A model generated the notes under the pieces. That model searched no databases, had not been told where the DNA came from, and saw only the letters and a list, made by a program, of their open reading frames with translations. The position numbers were made by a program, and so were the translations under genes. Positions 19,817-32,039 of a DNA stretch of 64,000 nucleotides are shown in pieces. Source of the DNA: Chrysophaeum taylorii (lineage: Eukaryota > Sar > Pelagophyceae > Pelagomonadales > Pelagomonadaceae); assembly GCA_029834535.1 (NCBI GenBank), contig JAQMWT010000308.1, positions 62,001 to 126,000 on the forward strand, read 5' to 3'. How positions within the stretch are numbered: the stretch's first letter is position 1; each line of letters opens with the position of its first letter.

Positions 19817-21228
19817 TCACAGTTTACCGCGGCGCTTGGCTTCCATCTTCTTCTTCTTGGAAGCCGACGAAGAAAGAAGTGGCGGTCGAAAAAAAAATCT
19901 CGTATGGTTGAAGATCGTGCGCTCGCGGCGGTTCTTGCGGGCGGTATTTACCGCCGAATACTCGCGAGCGGGTTTGAGCATGAAATTCGCGCTGAACGCC
20001 AATCCCCCCCTGGACAAGCGGCCGACAGAATCGGAAGGAAGGGGTGTCTTCCGCGAAGATTCGAATGGGATCACGTTAACGTTGTGATATCTATCGTATT
20101 TTCCGGCGATTTTGCGACGAGGTTTCTCGCAGACACAGCTCCTCCATACCATCCGATTTCGAAGCGGATTCGTGGCGGGACAGCCAACGCGCCGTCCCGA
20201 TCACCCTCGTCGAGAAAACGGTGTCGTAAAAAGCGGCAGACGCGCATCAAAGTCGTTGTTTGTGCTCGTGTTTCCGCCTCGTCGAGTAAGCACACTGTGC
20301 GATGTTCCCGGCGGCGGATTTTCTGGGTCTGCTTGGTCGATTGATGGCGGTGTAGTCCGTTTCGGCGCAAACTTGGTTCTCTCTGGCGTACGCGAGGTCG
20401 TACTCGCGCTCCTTTTATCATCCGCGAGGAGAGGTGAGCAGGTTGGCAGCATCGATGGACTGGCTCGAACATGATGAGGGTGAGTTGGTTGGCAGTCATC
20501 TGCGCCGGCCGACGTTGTGGCGACGGTCGTACTGCTTGGACTTGCCGTCGAGCTCGAGATGGTACTCGGGGGGATGAGAGAAGGAGGTGGCTTCGCGGTC
20601 CTCGACGAGCTCTTGGAGGAGGTTCTTTTAAATTCTTCAAGTCGCTGCAGTTCAGTTTCCAGGATCCGTCGTGATTCTGCTTGGACTGGTGTGGTCGAGC
20701 GAACTGCAAGCTACTAGAACTGCCCCGGCGGGAGCTCCGAGGAGTGAAGCCGGCCGCGCGCGCCTTCTTCGCTCGCGAACCGGCACCGGCAGGAACCGCA
20801 CCGGGGCCCGCCTCGGCCTCTTTCGTTTTCTTCTTGCGACCGGCAGCAGCAGCGTTGGGCTTGAGCTCGCGCGCGAGGCGATGCTTTTTGACGAGCGGGA
20901 CGACGGCTTCAGCGTCGTAGACACCCACCCACCCACCTTGACGACGTCGGTCCTTCCTCGCTCCAGCCCTCGCTCGTGGTAGTGTACAAAGCACTACCAC
21001 ACGAAGTACTTCCCCGCGCTCTTGTGCGACTTGGAGTACTGCCGCACGCACGCCCTGCGGGAGTGGGTCATAAGAGTCCTTCCGTGCCTTTGGAGACCAG
21101 AAGAAGAGCACGGTTTTTTGTCTGGTGTACTCCGTCTCTTCACCTCCGACTGCAGCCAGGATGACGAGAGCCTGGTACCAGGCTGCGTAGATCGAAACTG
21201 CCCGGACGCGTTCGGGTTCAGGCGTCAA
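19817..21228 (-). pseudogene. Possible decayed or intron-split host gene, unidentified
   Basis: Several minus-strand segments read like real protein but in different frames: FFWSPKARKDSYDPLPQGVR (about 21070-21130), GGWVGVYDAEAVVPLVKKHR (about 20880-20940), NHDGSWKLNCSDLKNLKE followed in another frame by EYHLELDGKSKQYDRRHN (20520-20680), KEREYDLAYARENQV (about 20380-20410) and GGLAFSANFMLKPAREYSA (19940-20010) near a Lys-rich end KKKKMEAKRRGKL. Short introns or frameshifts could join them. The mixture of acidic, charged and Lys-rich blocks suggests a nuclear protein. A Paf1-like C-terminus crossed my mind but is not supported well enough to name. Confidence 0.3.
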
Positions 21229-21279
21229 ACGCGCCGCCGCAGCGCTTCTCCATCATTTCTGTGAGGTAAAATCGGTCGG

Positions 21280-22920
21280 TGTTCAATATTTCTTATGGAC
21301 GCCAAAATTTTTTTCGACGGAAGTTGAGCCTGGCTTGAAATCGACGCCGGAGAGAGTCCCCCCCCCCCAACGGGCGCGCAACCGAGTCCCTCTCGTCGTT
21401 ATCCATAGGCTATAGCCCGGTGCATGACCGGCCGTAGCGCGCAGGATCAGAATATATTCACAGGGGTTTGAGCGACTGAGAGGAGGAGGGAGCATCACCC
21501 ATCCACCTCGTGATTTGACGCCGGTCGATTCGATCGAAAACGAGTTGTTTCTGGCACCGGAGGATGAAGGACACGGAACGGAGCCTTTGAGGTCGATTTG
21601 CGCGTGGGGGGCATTTCGCTGACCGAAAGATGCGGCCAGCACCTACACGGCCTCAAGCCGAATGAATGCCCCGTCCTGCTCGATTGCCTTAGCCCAAGAA
21701 TTTAGCGCCCAACCCGCAGCGGAGTCCGCCGTTCTTTCTTAAAGAAATCAGCGACGGGGCGGCAGAATGCGCTGCGCTCGCCAAACACCGCCTGGTGAAT
21801 GACCTCGAAGCAGCGCATGTGCAGCATGAATTGGACCTAAAGCATACCGAGTCTCCTCCTCGATGATGCATTGTTTGACAGCATGCTTCCAGGAACTTTA
21901 TCCTCGAGCCTACGGTGTTTGTTGCTGGCCGCTCAAACATGTGCATCACACTTCTGCAGCCAACTTGATTCACTCAACACTAGTTGTCGACAGGTTTCCG
22001 ACTTACCTCTGTGGCGACGACGACTGTGAACAAGCCATAGAACGGTGGATCTGCACCACGAATCCGTAACGCTGGTCGCGTCGACATCTTTGTCGAAATC
22101 AGCATCCCGGGTCATTATTATTTCTTGATGATCTGTCAACCATGCCGCAGCTGCAGACTCACAAATCGCACCTATCATCATCATCATCATCATCACTTGG
22201 GTTTCTTACGAGGCGTCTACTTTGCATTTTCTAGACCTTATTATGCCTACCACCACCCGTGTCATATTGCGTCCCGAGACTAACGAATCTTCGCAGAACC
22301 AACTCCTCATATCCAAACACAACATCTATTTCATCATCATCACCAGAGATAAGCACACGCTCGGCAACCTTGTTGTTGCGAAAATATATATGTCCACCAA
22401 AAAACGCAAAACATCATCCATCCATGCCTTTTTTGTTTGTTGGTTCTTCAACTTATACGTTCACTAACCGACGACGACGACGATCCAGATGCCAAGTCGA
22501 TTATTCACTTAAAGCCCGTCCAGGGATATATCTTTGGCCTTTGTCGTCATCAGGTCCATACAATCGCCCGGCACTCCACCACAATCATCTCTCTCTAAGT
22601 GTGACTATCTCCCTGCCCGAGGAGGAGTCATCATCATCATCATCATCATCATCAACCCGTCAGTCACTCCGTGTTTGTTTTATGGGTTCGCTCTGGAAGA
22701 GTATCACACACCGAGGCATAACATATAAGATGGAGGCACCACCACCAAGCACTCTCGACGCGCCGCCGAGCGGGCCCTATAAATAACCAAGAGCCACTCT
22801 CTCGTCCAGCGGCGCTATTTTTTCTGCAGCACTACAAACAACGAGGCAGAAGTGCATCGAAAAAAACGTTGGAGCCGCTGTTCCGGCACCACACAGGTCT
22901 CTTATGTATGCGTGTCCACA
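21280..22920. other. No recognisable gene; ATC/TCA microsatellites
   Basis: Nothing here reads as a known family. Short (ATC)n runs lie at about 22170-22195 and 22625-22655. It is the 3' flank of the anchor-B gene and may include its untranslated region. Confidence 0.3.
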
Positions 22921-22949
22921 TCTGACGACTTAAATAAATAAGATCGTTA

Positions 22950-24413
22950 TTAATTCTTAAAAAGAGTCGCGTTGAGGATAAAGAGGCCCTCGAGGCTGCC
23001 GCCCGCGATCGAGAGTCCCGAGTCGAAGTAAGGGAAGTAGGTCCAGATGCCGAGGAAGGAGTCGCAGTCGCAGATGGACGCGTTGTAGGGCTCGGTGATG
23101 ACGCATTCGCAGGAGGTTTCGAGATCGGCGTAGGCGACTTCCCGAATGGTGCGATTGGCTTGGATCTCGCGAATTCTGGCGCCCGAGGTGTACGCCGCCT
23201 GGTAGATGTAATTTCCCTTGACGTAGAGGTTGTGGTCGATCGAGGGGTGGGCGGAGGGCGTGACGAAGACGGAGGCAAGCGTAGGGTTTTCGAGGTCGGA
23301 GACGTCAAAGACGTAAGAACGCGAGTAGTCGTCGATTCTCCGAAGAATTTCGTCGGCCTCGTCGTCGCAAAAAAGTGTCGAATGGTCCTCCGAAAACCAT
23401 CCCTGGTGCGCGTAGCCGGCCGCGTCGTAAGTAAATTTAGATATAACATCCAAAGCACCACCACAGAAGTATCCGAACGAGAGGCGACGGCCTCGGCACG
23501 GCGAAAACGAAGTCAAATCGACGAGAAAAACGGCAGTTTCCGCCCAGAGAGCGCAGATAGTGTTTCCCCGTCGTTCGGCGTCCGGGCCTCGGTAGTCGAC
23601 GCAGTGCGCGTCGTGGACGTAGTCGATGTCGGAGTCGTAATAACACCCCACAAACACTGGTGCCAAACGGTCGTCGGACGCGTCGTACGTCGCCAAGCTG
23701 CACGAATCGAGACCAACCCCCAACACCAACCCCAGAGACGGGACCGCCACGATATTGTGCGTCGACCCCACGTCTCGGCCGATCCAGTCGGCCTCGACCG
23801 TTGGGACAACGCCAAGTCTAGGCATCGCGTCGAGTCGCCGAAGGTCAAACGCTTGGATACCGTGACCCGTAACTTCCGATCCGCAGAACATGACGTCGTC
23901 GAGCACTTTGACATCGCGCCAGATATTTGCGTACCCATCCAGGAGGTAGTCGGTGCCGTTCACAAACACCACGGCCTTGCCCTGGTCGATGTCGACGATC
24001 GAGGTTCCATCCCACGTCGAGACTAGAGCGTATTCGGTGCCGGCCGGGGACGTCCAGCCCCAGATATCCGAGACCCAGCACCCCCCGATGGCGAGGTCGT
24101 CCCCCACGAACGACCGCCCCAGCAACGGCGTCCCGAGCGCTTCGCAGTCGAGATAATTCACGAGATTCATGTTTTCGCACGCCCATTCGCCCGCAAGCCT
24201 GCCGTTCGAGCACTCGACAGGTCCGTTTCGCACGGCATCCAACAGCCGCGAACGCCTTTCGATCGCGCGGTACGGGTTCTTGTCGCTGCCCCCCTTGAGC
24301 ATGTGGGCCGCGAGCTTCACTTCCATCACCGTCTTGCTCTTGCTCTTGCCGGCGCCAACGAAAACCATCTCTTTTCCTCTTCTACCTCTTCTGGAACTGA
24401 AACGTTCATTCAC
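22950..24413 (-). CDS. Choice-of-anchor B family beta-propeller protein
   Basis: This 487-residue frame has the conserved order of the choice-of-anchor B domain: DIWGWTSPAGTEYALVSTWD, SIVDIDQGKAVVF, NIWRDVKVLDDVMF with SEVTGHGIQAFDLRRL, GSTHNIV, a Tyr-Val-His-Asp-Ala-His-Cys block, YAHQGWFSEDHS with DDEADE, and SIDHNLYVKGNYIYQAAYTS. Family members are usually secreted or surface proteins with a bladed fold. Here the N-terminus (MNERFSSRRGRRGKEMVF) has no signal peptide, so an upstream signal exon may be missing or the start may be at MVFVG. Paired Cys residues near the N- and C-termini (SCECVITEP, SICDCDSF) fit an extracellular protein. Ligand and role are unknown. Confidence 0.85.
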   Translation of the reverse strand: MNERFSSRRGRRGKEMVFVGAGKSKSKTVMEVKLAAHMLKGGSDKNPYRAIERRSRLLDAVRNGPVECSNGRLAGEWACENMNLVNYLDCEALGTPLLGRSFVGDDLAIGGCWVSDIWGWTSPAGTEYALVSTWDGTSIVDIDQGKAVVFVNGTDYLLDGYANIWRDVKVLDDVMFCGSEVTGHGIQAFDLRRLDAMPRLGVVPTVEADWIGRDVGSTHNIVAVPSLGLVLGVGLDSCSLATYDASDDRLAPVFVGCYYDSDIDYVHDAHCVDYRGPDAERRGNTICALWAETAVFLVDLTSFSPCRGRRLSFGYFCGGALDVISKFTYDAAGYAHQGWFSEDHSTLFCDDEADEILRRIDDYSRSYVFDVSDLENPTLASVFVTPSAHPSIDHNLYVKGNYIYQAAYTSGARIREIQANRTIREVAYADLETSCECVITEPYNASICDCDSFLGIWTYFPYFDSGLSIAGGSLEGLFILNATLFKN

Positions 24414-24459
24414 CTTTCGCCCCCGGAACGATCGGTCCTGATGACCGTTTCAATTATTC

Positions 24460-27400
24460 ACTGGGCTCCTCACTTCACTAAATTTCGTTCACTTCACGAA
24501 ATTTTTCGTCCAAAGTCCAATGTTCACTTCACGTTCATTCACTTCGGCTTGACGGCCTGACCTTGACCTCTCGTCTGATGATGATGAGCCAAGTCGAGCC
24601 GGGGTTACCTGGAGGTGGAGGATAATGTTGATGATGAGGATGAGAAATTAAAACGCGGTGTTAACAGAAGGAGGAAGTTCACAAGAACGAGCCGATATCG
24701 ATGTTGTGACGCGTGGAACACGCCCGGCACGATCAACCAGGTTTTTTCAGGGTGTGGGACCGAAGGAACATCATCCTGACCGCGTTGACCAGGGGGAAGG
24801 CGACGCAGGCGCGTATCCATATCCTGTGCTGGGAGCGCCTCGGAGGTGGTGACGACAGACTTCAAGAAAGAAAGGCACGTGGCAGACAGACGACCATGCC
24901 CTCCTGGGGCCGGCCCACTACAAGGCTGCGCATCCGGAGGAGGATTCGATTCGACGAGCTGGGACGTCAACAGCTCACCAAGAAACAGAAGAAGAGGAAA
25001 AGGAGGCCGTCGTTATGACGGCGTTGTGGCAACCTCCAAGGGTAAATCGGATATTACGAGATACTTCATGGCCATGCCCAGCCAGGCAAAAAAAGCACTC
25101 TTCTCCCTGATGGCGACGTTCTCGGCTCGGCACTACGCGTACGCGTCGGCAGCGGATTTCTTCCAAGCGCACCTTTGACTGACGACGAAGATCATCATCG
25201 CAAGCTTCTTGAAGCGTAGTATTACCGCGGTGGTGGTGGCGGGAAAGGCAAGCGCCCTCGTTCTTGACTCGAAAGGCGCTGTTTGATGAATGGGTGGAAC
25301 AACGCTGAATATCGTTGTTTTGTTGTTCGAATCCTGAAGCGCGTCGTCACGGAGTGTTATGAAGCGGCTGCTTTCGGCAATCCATTCGAAGAAGGTGCTG
25401 CATGACGGCGGCGGGACACTCAAGGATAAGAAGTTCAAGCGACAGGCCATTGGCCTTGTATCCTTCATCTGGCCCGATTGGAGTGGCGTCGAGACGGTGT
25501 TCCCGCGTGGGCCTCGTTCCAGCTGACGACGACGGAACCGATTCCGGCACGGCTTCTTCTCTGCTCCGTTCTGTGGTCGCGGAGCGTGCGGGAATCGATA
25601 TCGATTTGGCGGCCCCAACCAACCATTGTTCAAGACCGGGCTCCAAAATTGGCGTCGCCGAAAAATAATTTTTTGTTGAGGTCGAAGCGTGTGACGTGCA
25701 TGATGTATCTCAAAAATCTAGGCAGCGGCATCATTGCGGCGACTTGACACGATCCAGAGGCAAGCATGTGATCAATCCATTCCCAGCTGGCCAGGAGCTG
25801 CTGAACAGCGGTGGCCACGATAGAGCCAAGTACTTTTCTTACGTCGGCACACGTTTGAAGGTTCTGCATGCGCTTTTGCCAATACAGCAGCCCGGGAAAT
25901 AAATCGCCCAAGCTCAAGCTCGACCTCAATAAGACGAGCTTCCGGGCGCGATACCAACTTATATTCGTTCCTTGCTGCGTATGCACCACGTGCTCAAACT
26001 GTGCACGGCTACCAACATTGGACTCCCCTAGACAATCAGTGATGAGCAATGGGTGGCGTTGGCTGAATTCGAGGCGATTTTTGCTATAACGGATGCGGCT
26101 GTTGTTTTCGTGCAACATGAACACTTATGCCTGGGGGCGTGCGCCGCATTGATCAAGCACAACATGGTCGAGTCTCTGCGAGCTGAGACGCTAGAAGTCA
26201 TTGATCTCCCAAACATAGCTGCGAAATCCATGCCACGTAAGACTGTCTCGATGTTGACGACCTCAGCGAGACCGGCAAAATCTGTCTTGAGGGGGCTATT
26301 ATTCTCGAATGTGAGCGTCGTTTTTTTTGCGGGAATAATGAAAACTACGTGCGTCACTTCGACTACGAATTCGACGATCGCGAGCTGATTGCCTTCCTTC
26401 TTGACTTTCGGACTATCAACTGCCGGCACCTGTCGTCCAATCAGAGAGTTCAGGCCAGGAAGTTGCTCAAGGAAGAATGTGTGATTGACGCACGGACTGC
26501 ATTCCACCACGAAAAGGCAAAGACTTCCTCCGAGTCTGCGTCGCCCTCCGAGCCTGTGCCTGCCCGCAATCTCTTGGCGGCACTCGACGCACCCGATGCT
26601 TGGGACGACGACATTCGTGGCGATGAGCTTTCTTTTGCTATGCCTGAGAACCAGATACCCGATTTCAATATGGAGGAGTTTGAACAGATCTTCACTCCAT
26701 GGATCAGGCTGTCGAGATCGCTCAACTGAAAAGAACGTTATCCCGAGCTTGAGAAGAAGGATGAAGTCTCAGCTTCACAGATCTGGCTGTGCTCGACGTT
26801 GGAAAGCTGTATCGACCGCTCACCAAGGAGCAGTATGTGTTCCTTCCTTCCGGACATGGCGAGAGGCTGCCAATAAGGGTTTTTTCAATTGGTACTCACG
26901 GCGCGCAGAGCTACTACTGTGAGCGCTGCTTGAGCATTGGAAATCTTGTCCTGACCGAGGGAAAGAAACACGTTGCTCGGCGCGGACGAGACGGACAAAG
27001 TTGCCAGCATACTGCGCATGAACAAGAATTTCTTCATTGCGGCGGCGGCGGCCCGGATTTTAAGTACATGGACCTCGGACACAAGACCGAGTTTTTAAAA
27101 ATCGCCGAGAGCACCATGATTCCCCGAAGACTCTTTGGAGATGGAGGTTGATGAGGAAGAACCAGACGAAGATACCGAGGTCGTTCGTTCACATCGCCTA
27201 AAGTAAGAAACACTGAACCCCATCCACGGTAACTAACTCCGCCTTCGCCCCGAATTCAACGCGAATGAATCCAAGAGCACCAGGAGGCAATAGCGCGCGG
27301 GGGGCACGGAACTGACGGGGCGCGGCAGGGACCGTCGGCGCTGGCGTTAAAAAAAAAAAAAAAAAGTGGCGTTCACTTCACAAAGGTTCACTTTAGCCAC

Positions 27401-27500
27401 GTAGGGCGACGTGTTCGTTCACTTCAAATCACTTCACCAATAATGCACGGCTGGTGAAGTGGTTCACGTTCACTTGCTGAAGTGAATTCCCATTGAAACT
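24460..27500 (+). mobile_element. hAT-like DNA transposon, copy B
   Basis: TTCACTTCAC-type motifs crowd both ends (24465-24545 and 27365-27490). The outermost bases start ATTCACT on the left and, inverted, ATTCACTTCAGC on the right, a possible short terminal inverted repeat. Between about 24577 and 27050 the sequence is nearly identical to copy A. Copy B continues further, giving the transposase tail that copy A lost. It sits immediately upstream of the anchor-B gene start, as copy A does for DUF1995. Confidence 0.75.
25050..27215 (+). pseudogene. hAT transposase, degraded (copy B)
   Basis: The pieces in order are SDITRYFMAMPSQAKKALFS and an AADFFQAHL end (to 25178), then DEQWVALAEFEAIF (about 26040), the 126-codon frame at 26349-26729 with LIAFLLDFRTINCR, then VLDVGKLYRPLTKEQYVF, YYCERCLSIGNLVLTEG and an acidic tail (EVDEEEPDEDTEVV) that ends near 27200. 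There are at least six frame changes relative to a single protein. Compared with copy A it has independent indels (for example extra codons in the GGC run near 27045), so both copies decayed after the duplication or insertion. Confidence 0.6.
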
Positions 27501-28560
27501 TTCAATCAAAAAAAGGCTTTGATAACAGCGTGCAGCTCGTTGGCGACCGACGCAGGTCTTCCTTGGTACGAGGAATCGGCGGAGTGCCTTATTGAGACGA
27601 GACCCCGGCCCTATGTGAACTAACTGTGCGCGCGGATGTTTTTTTTGCGAGACCTTGATCTACTTGACTTTTGTTTCGGGTCGTGTCAGGGTAGAAAAAA
27701 AGGGGATCTAACGGGGTGAGCTAGGTGAACCATGCTGCTGTTGTCGTCCGTGACCAAGGGGGTGCGCCGTCGACGCGGTAGATGCCGCGCAGTCTTCCCG
27801 AGTGCCTCCTTCCTCGGGGTCGAGCTGGAGGACCGCGTAGTACCACTTGGGGGGCCAGCCCAGCCCAGCCCAGCCCAAAAAGGTGGGACCAGGCTTGGGA
27901 TGGCTTGGAGTGCACCATTGATCTCGAGATCGAGGTAAGCATCCACCTCTGCGTCGAGCATCACGGCGTTGCGAATAAGCGGCCATAGTCTCAAAGTGCC
28001 GGCCCATGCGGCGGCGCTAGCCCGGAAAAGCGCACCGCGTCCTTAATTCGGGAAGAAAAAAAAAAAAAACGCCGCCCACGCGACACATACAAATTCGCGC
28101 GCCGCGGCGCCGCTTACCATGGGAAGGATATGTGTCAACGAGGTCGCCCAGCGAGTTTGGACACTTCTTCTCCTCAAGCATCGACGCCACGGTAACCGTG
28201 TTCTTCCGCCGCATTAATTTTTCTTTTTACGACTTGCTTGAACGAATTTATCACCTATAGGACGAAAGAATGCTTCGGACGTCTTCCTGTTTTTCTCGCG
28301 ACGGCGGCGGCCAGCGAGGCGGAAGACCACCCGCCCCGACGGGGTGTTCAACAGCAGTGCGGATGAGGTACGGGACCGTGAAGGGCGAGCACTTCTACAA
28401 ATAATTGCCGATCGTCGCGAAGAGGGAGCATCGACCGCAACCTCATATTTTTTCGAAGATTTGGGAGGAGCGCGACCCGGTGCGACCTCGAAGCGCTGCT
28501 GATCTTGAACCCTGTATTATATAGTTTCATCCAAAGGCACTGGTGCGCCGGCCGCTAATT
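27500..28560. other. No recognisable gene
   Basis: A minus-strand stretch near 27750-27990 reads PPKWYYAVLQLDPEEGGTRE in one frame and looks protein-like, but no family could be assigned. The GCCCA repeats at 27855-27880 are low complexity. Confidence 0.3.
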
Positions 28561-28575
28561 CGGTCGATCCCTGCC

Positions 28576-28581
28576 GCTAGA

Positions 28582-28647
<66 letters not shown>

Positions 28648-28650
28648 GCC
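28576..28650. repeat. (CAGC)n(CAGA)n compound microsatellite
   Basis: About seven CAGC units are followed by about ten CAGA units. Confidence 0.95.
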
Positions 28651-28979
28651 CATGGAGGCCGTCGAAACGGTGGCAGTTTCGCACCCATCCATCGGGAAGG
28701 AAACCAGACTGGACAGAGTCAATCGTTACCCAACGAGGAGCCTGCCGGATCGACATTTTTTTTTTCGTTGACAGCAAACGTGCGCGCAGAGCGCCGTTAA
28801 AAATGGACGGCAGGGCACCGAAGAAGAATGAATCGAAAAAGAGCACCGCTAATGTCGAGCAATCGGATCTCGGACGCTCGCACTTGACGACGAGGTTCGG
28901 CGGAGCGGAATGTGGTGGGACAGTCGAGAGAGAATGCACTACGATCACCCTGGCAGTCATAAAGATGCTCACGGACACT

Positions 28980-31900
28980 TTACGCGCATCCGAGGCGTGT
29001 CCATATCCGCTCGTCAACCGCGTCCGCGCGTTATCCGCATCCGCTCGTGGCGGGGCTATCCGTATCCGTTGTCCGCATCCGCGCGTTAAACGCATCCGCT
29101 CGTGGCGGGGCGTGTCCGCATCCGCGGCGTGTCCGCATCTGCTACGGAGCAGCGTCCGCAGCCGTATCCGCTGTCTAACCGCACTCGTTGGGACGTCCGT
29201 GCCTGCCGTCTAGCTGTATCTGCGTATGTCGGCGTCCAAGGCACAATTGCGCCAGCGGCTGCTCCGAGTCTGCAGGGTGTCCGCGGCGGTTGCAGGGGAA
29301 AAGAGGCTAGCTGGAGTTTATGCCGCCCTTGCCATGAAACACGTCCAATTACGTAACTGTGCCCTCGCCCGTTTGATCGGAAGTTTGTTTACCTGCATAG
29401 TGCGCGATCGTGAAGACCACCGGGACCGGGGTGGGGAGCCAGGAAAGGCTCGTCGGTATTGGGCTCACGGCTCAAGGCTGCGAGATGGACACGCAACAGG
29501 CTTTGCGAACAGGAAGGAGGCGGCGTGACAAGGGCAAGGCAGGGTGAGAGCTGCCGACGAGAAGGTGGCGTAGAAGCCACGGGCCGGGAGTTGGTATTCG
29601 TGCGAGGAGAAGAGGCCGCAGGAAACGGAGACACGTCATAAGAGGCGGCGAAAAGAAAAAGAAGGGCGTCATCAAGGGTAGAGCGAGAGGACGCCCAGTG
29701 GAGGTGCGAGGACTACATGCGATCAAGTGTTTTCAAAAGGCGCCGGACTCTTCATCATCAACCTCGGTGTCGTCTGACTCGGGATTGTCGTGCTCACCAG
29801 TGGTGTTTGGCGTTTCTTTGAACAACGCCCAAAGCCTGTCGTAGTCGATGCCGCCGTCGAGTTTGTTTCTTCCAGAAAAACGGGGAAGTTATGTTAGATG
29901 ATTACGAGGCCTTGAGCAGCCTGGGCCTGAGGCGAGAGCGAAGCGGCATTTTGGTCAGCGTCGTGAACCCGAAGACCCGCTCCTTGTGAGCTCCAGTGAA
30001 CTGTGCGCAGCCCTTACTCTCAAACAACAACGTCGCCGTCGGGTATTCGTCGCGGATCATCGAGTTCGCACACATCTTTGTCATATCGAGACGCTTGCCG
30101 CGAACTCCATCTTCGGCAACTAATTGCTGGTATGGATCATGAGTCGTCGCCCGGAACTTAGCCAGCTCGATGTGAGCGTCGTGTTTCTGCCGCGTAGTGA
30201 CTGGCTCATCCGCTGATTCATCGTCATCGCCGAGGTCGAGAAGATCGTCGTCGGAGTCGGCAGTACGACGTTTCTTCTTATGGGGCAAAGGCTGCGTCGA
30301 TTCTGGCTGAAGCGAAGCGAGTCTCTCTGCTGCTTCCTCCCAAGCTGCCTCGAACGTGACAGTCGCGAGCTTGGCTTGTACCTGCGGCAGAATCTGGTTG
30401 AGCTTGGGCATTGGATTCAACAGCATCAAAATCATCACCGCTTCCGCCGGCGGGCGGCACAGGTGGCGCGGCTTCAGTTTTTCGACAAGCACCTAACTGA
30501 AAGCTTGAAAGGACTGGTCAACATCAACCCACGGAACATCGTCTAAATAATTTGCGATTCGGGCCAGTGCCGGCGCGCCGTCTTGGGACACGCAGCCCCC
30601 GTTTCTCAAGCGACTTGATGCAACGATAAACGTACACTCGCTCCATGTCGGCGGCCACTGGAACGTCGCCTTCGGTCTGGAGCGAGTTTCGTGGGTGGCT
30701 GCATGGCCGCCTCGAGCTGTGAGTTGACGCTACATTCGAAGTCAGTAAATGGCCGAGGAACCTAGCCGAAAGACGCGGAGTAAGAAGCGGACTCGACGGC
30801 TCTAGACGGGGCATAGGTCTCTGTAGTCGCATCTGTATCAGAACCTAGGCTCTCGTACTGGTCGCGCAACATGTCCTCGCGCAACATGTCCTCGATCTCT
30901 AGGGCGACATCATCCTCGTTGGCTTTCTCTGACGGACCTCGCCGGTGACAATCTGCGAGGTGGAGAACGGCGACTTGCCTTGGATAAGTTCGTCGTCGTA
31001 GATGGGCGGATAGTGTCCGTTAATAAACGCAGACATCCGTCCGGTGTTCGATGATGCTCCTTGATTGAATCCTTTCTCTTGCAAGCCTGCCGAACCAGTG
31101 GCAGCTTGTTGCCGCCGCCCGGTAGGATGCATCTCATTTGAAACGCGACGCTCTTCTCTGAAACGCCGCCGCCGTCGGTGGACGTGCAGGCCGGGGGGCC
31201 GTTCGCCACTCCGAAGAACGACTTGACAATTGACTCGTACAAGCGAGACTGGCTAGCCACCTCATCGTCGTCGGCATAGGAGACACTCCCTTCGTCCGTC
31301 CGTCCTCGGTAGTAGTTCCATCAGTGGCATGCGATCCTCAATAGGCGTTGACGAGGTCTGCGCCTTCACACGCTCATAGTTCTCTTTATCCATCTTGTCG
31401 TACCGCGCCTTCATACTCACAAACGAATGAAACGGCCTCGAACTCCGGCATTCAACCCAGAAAAAACTCGCGCTCGCTGTCGTCGTGGACTTGGTACTCC
31501 GGACACGAGATCTTCAACGCCTCTTTCTGCTTTCCGCTTGGAAATTTGTGCTTAGGTTGGTGCTCAACGACAAATGCCTGCCATTCTCTTCGACGTTCAG
31601 CAGCAGCAGTCAGTCCGCCCTTCCACCAGGTGCCAGGCATGGAAAAAAATTGGTACCCGACGTCATTCGAAAAAAAAGTCTTCGAACACCACGAGCTTCC
31701 TCTGCGCAGCACCTTCTGAACCCGCGCGCTCCCCTCCCGATGCTGATGATGTCATGACCGCTTCTTGGTCGCTGTGTCGCGAGACGACGAGGTTAAAAAG
31801 TAAAGGATTGAGTGGGGTTGGACCCATTGTTTCACGCAGCGGAGACGCGACACGGAGAGACGCGACGCTCCCACACCGCAGGCGTCCGCATTTGCTGGGT

Positions 31901-32035
31901 GTCTGCATCCGCTGGCTGTCCGTGTCCGCAGGGTGTCCGCGTCCGGAGGTCCTCTGGTCGCGGACGCTTGCGGTCACGGTCCGAATCCGCGGGTCGGATG
32001 CGGACACGATCCGCGTCCGCGAGCTTCTTTAGGCA
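28980..32035 (-). mobile_element. hAT-like DNA transposon, lineage D
   Basis: Arrays of TCCGCATCCGC-like units lie at 29000-29200 and again at 31870-32030, flanking a region of minus-strand transposase remnants (29733-31720). The flanking arrays share the motif although the orientation is mixed at the right end. Both the array motif and the transposase sequence differ from copies A, B and C, so this is a separate lineage. Terminal inverted repeats and the target duplication were not resolved. Confidence 0.5.
29733..30492 (-). pseudogene. hAT transposase C-terminal region with a 37-nt intron (lineage D)
   Basis: The upstream exon is the frame 30492-29906. It contains an acidic linker (SDDDLLDLGDDDESADE) and DEYPTATLLFESKGCAQFTG followed by KERVFGFTTL, which corresponds to the hAT block of Tyr-Pro, then S-x-E-R-x-F-S, then Arg-x-Leu. 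A GTAATC...GGAAG intron (29869-29905, 37 nt) joins it to the last exon, 29733-29868, giving NKLDGGIDYDRLWALFKETP and an acidic end before TGA. The phase fits exactly: TC plus A makes Ser. Upstream transposase parts (30524-31720) are in several frames, so the copy is probably inactive. Confidence 0.6.
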
Positions 32036-32039
32036 GTCA

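Noticed and set aside
20340-20420. Paf1-like gene on the minus strand at 19.8-21.2 kb
   Set aside because: Only one short stretch (KEREYDLAYARENQV) suggested it. The other pieces do not follow the Paf1 order.
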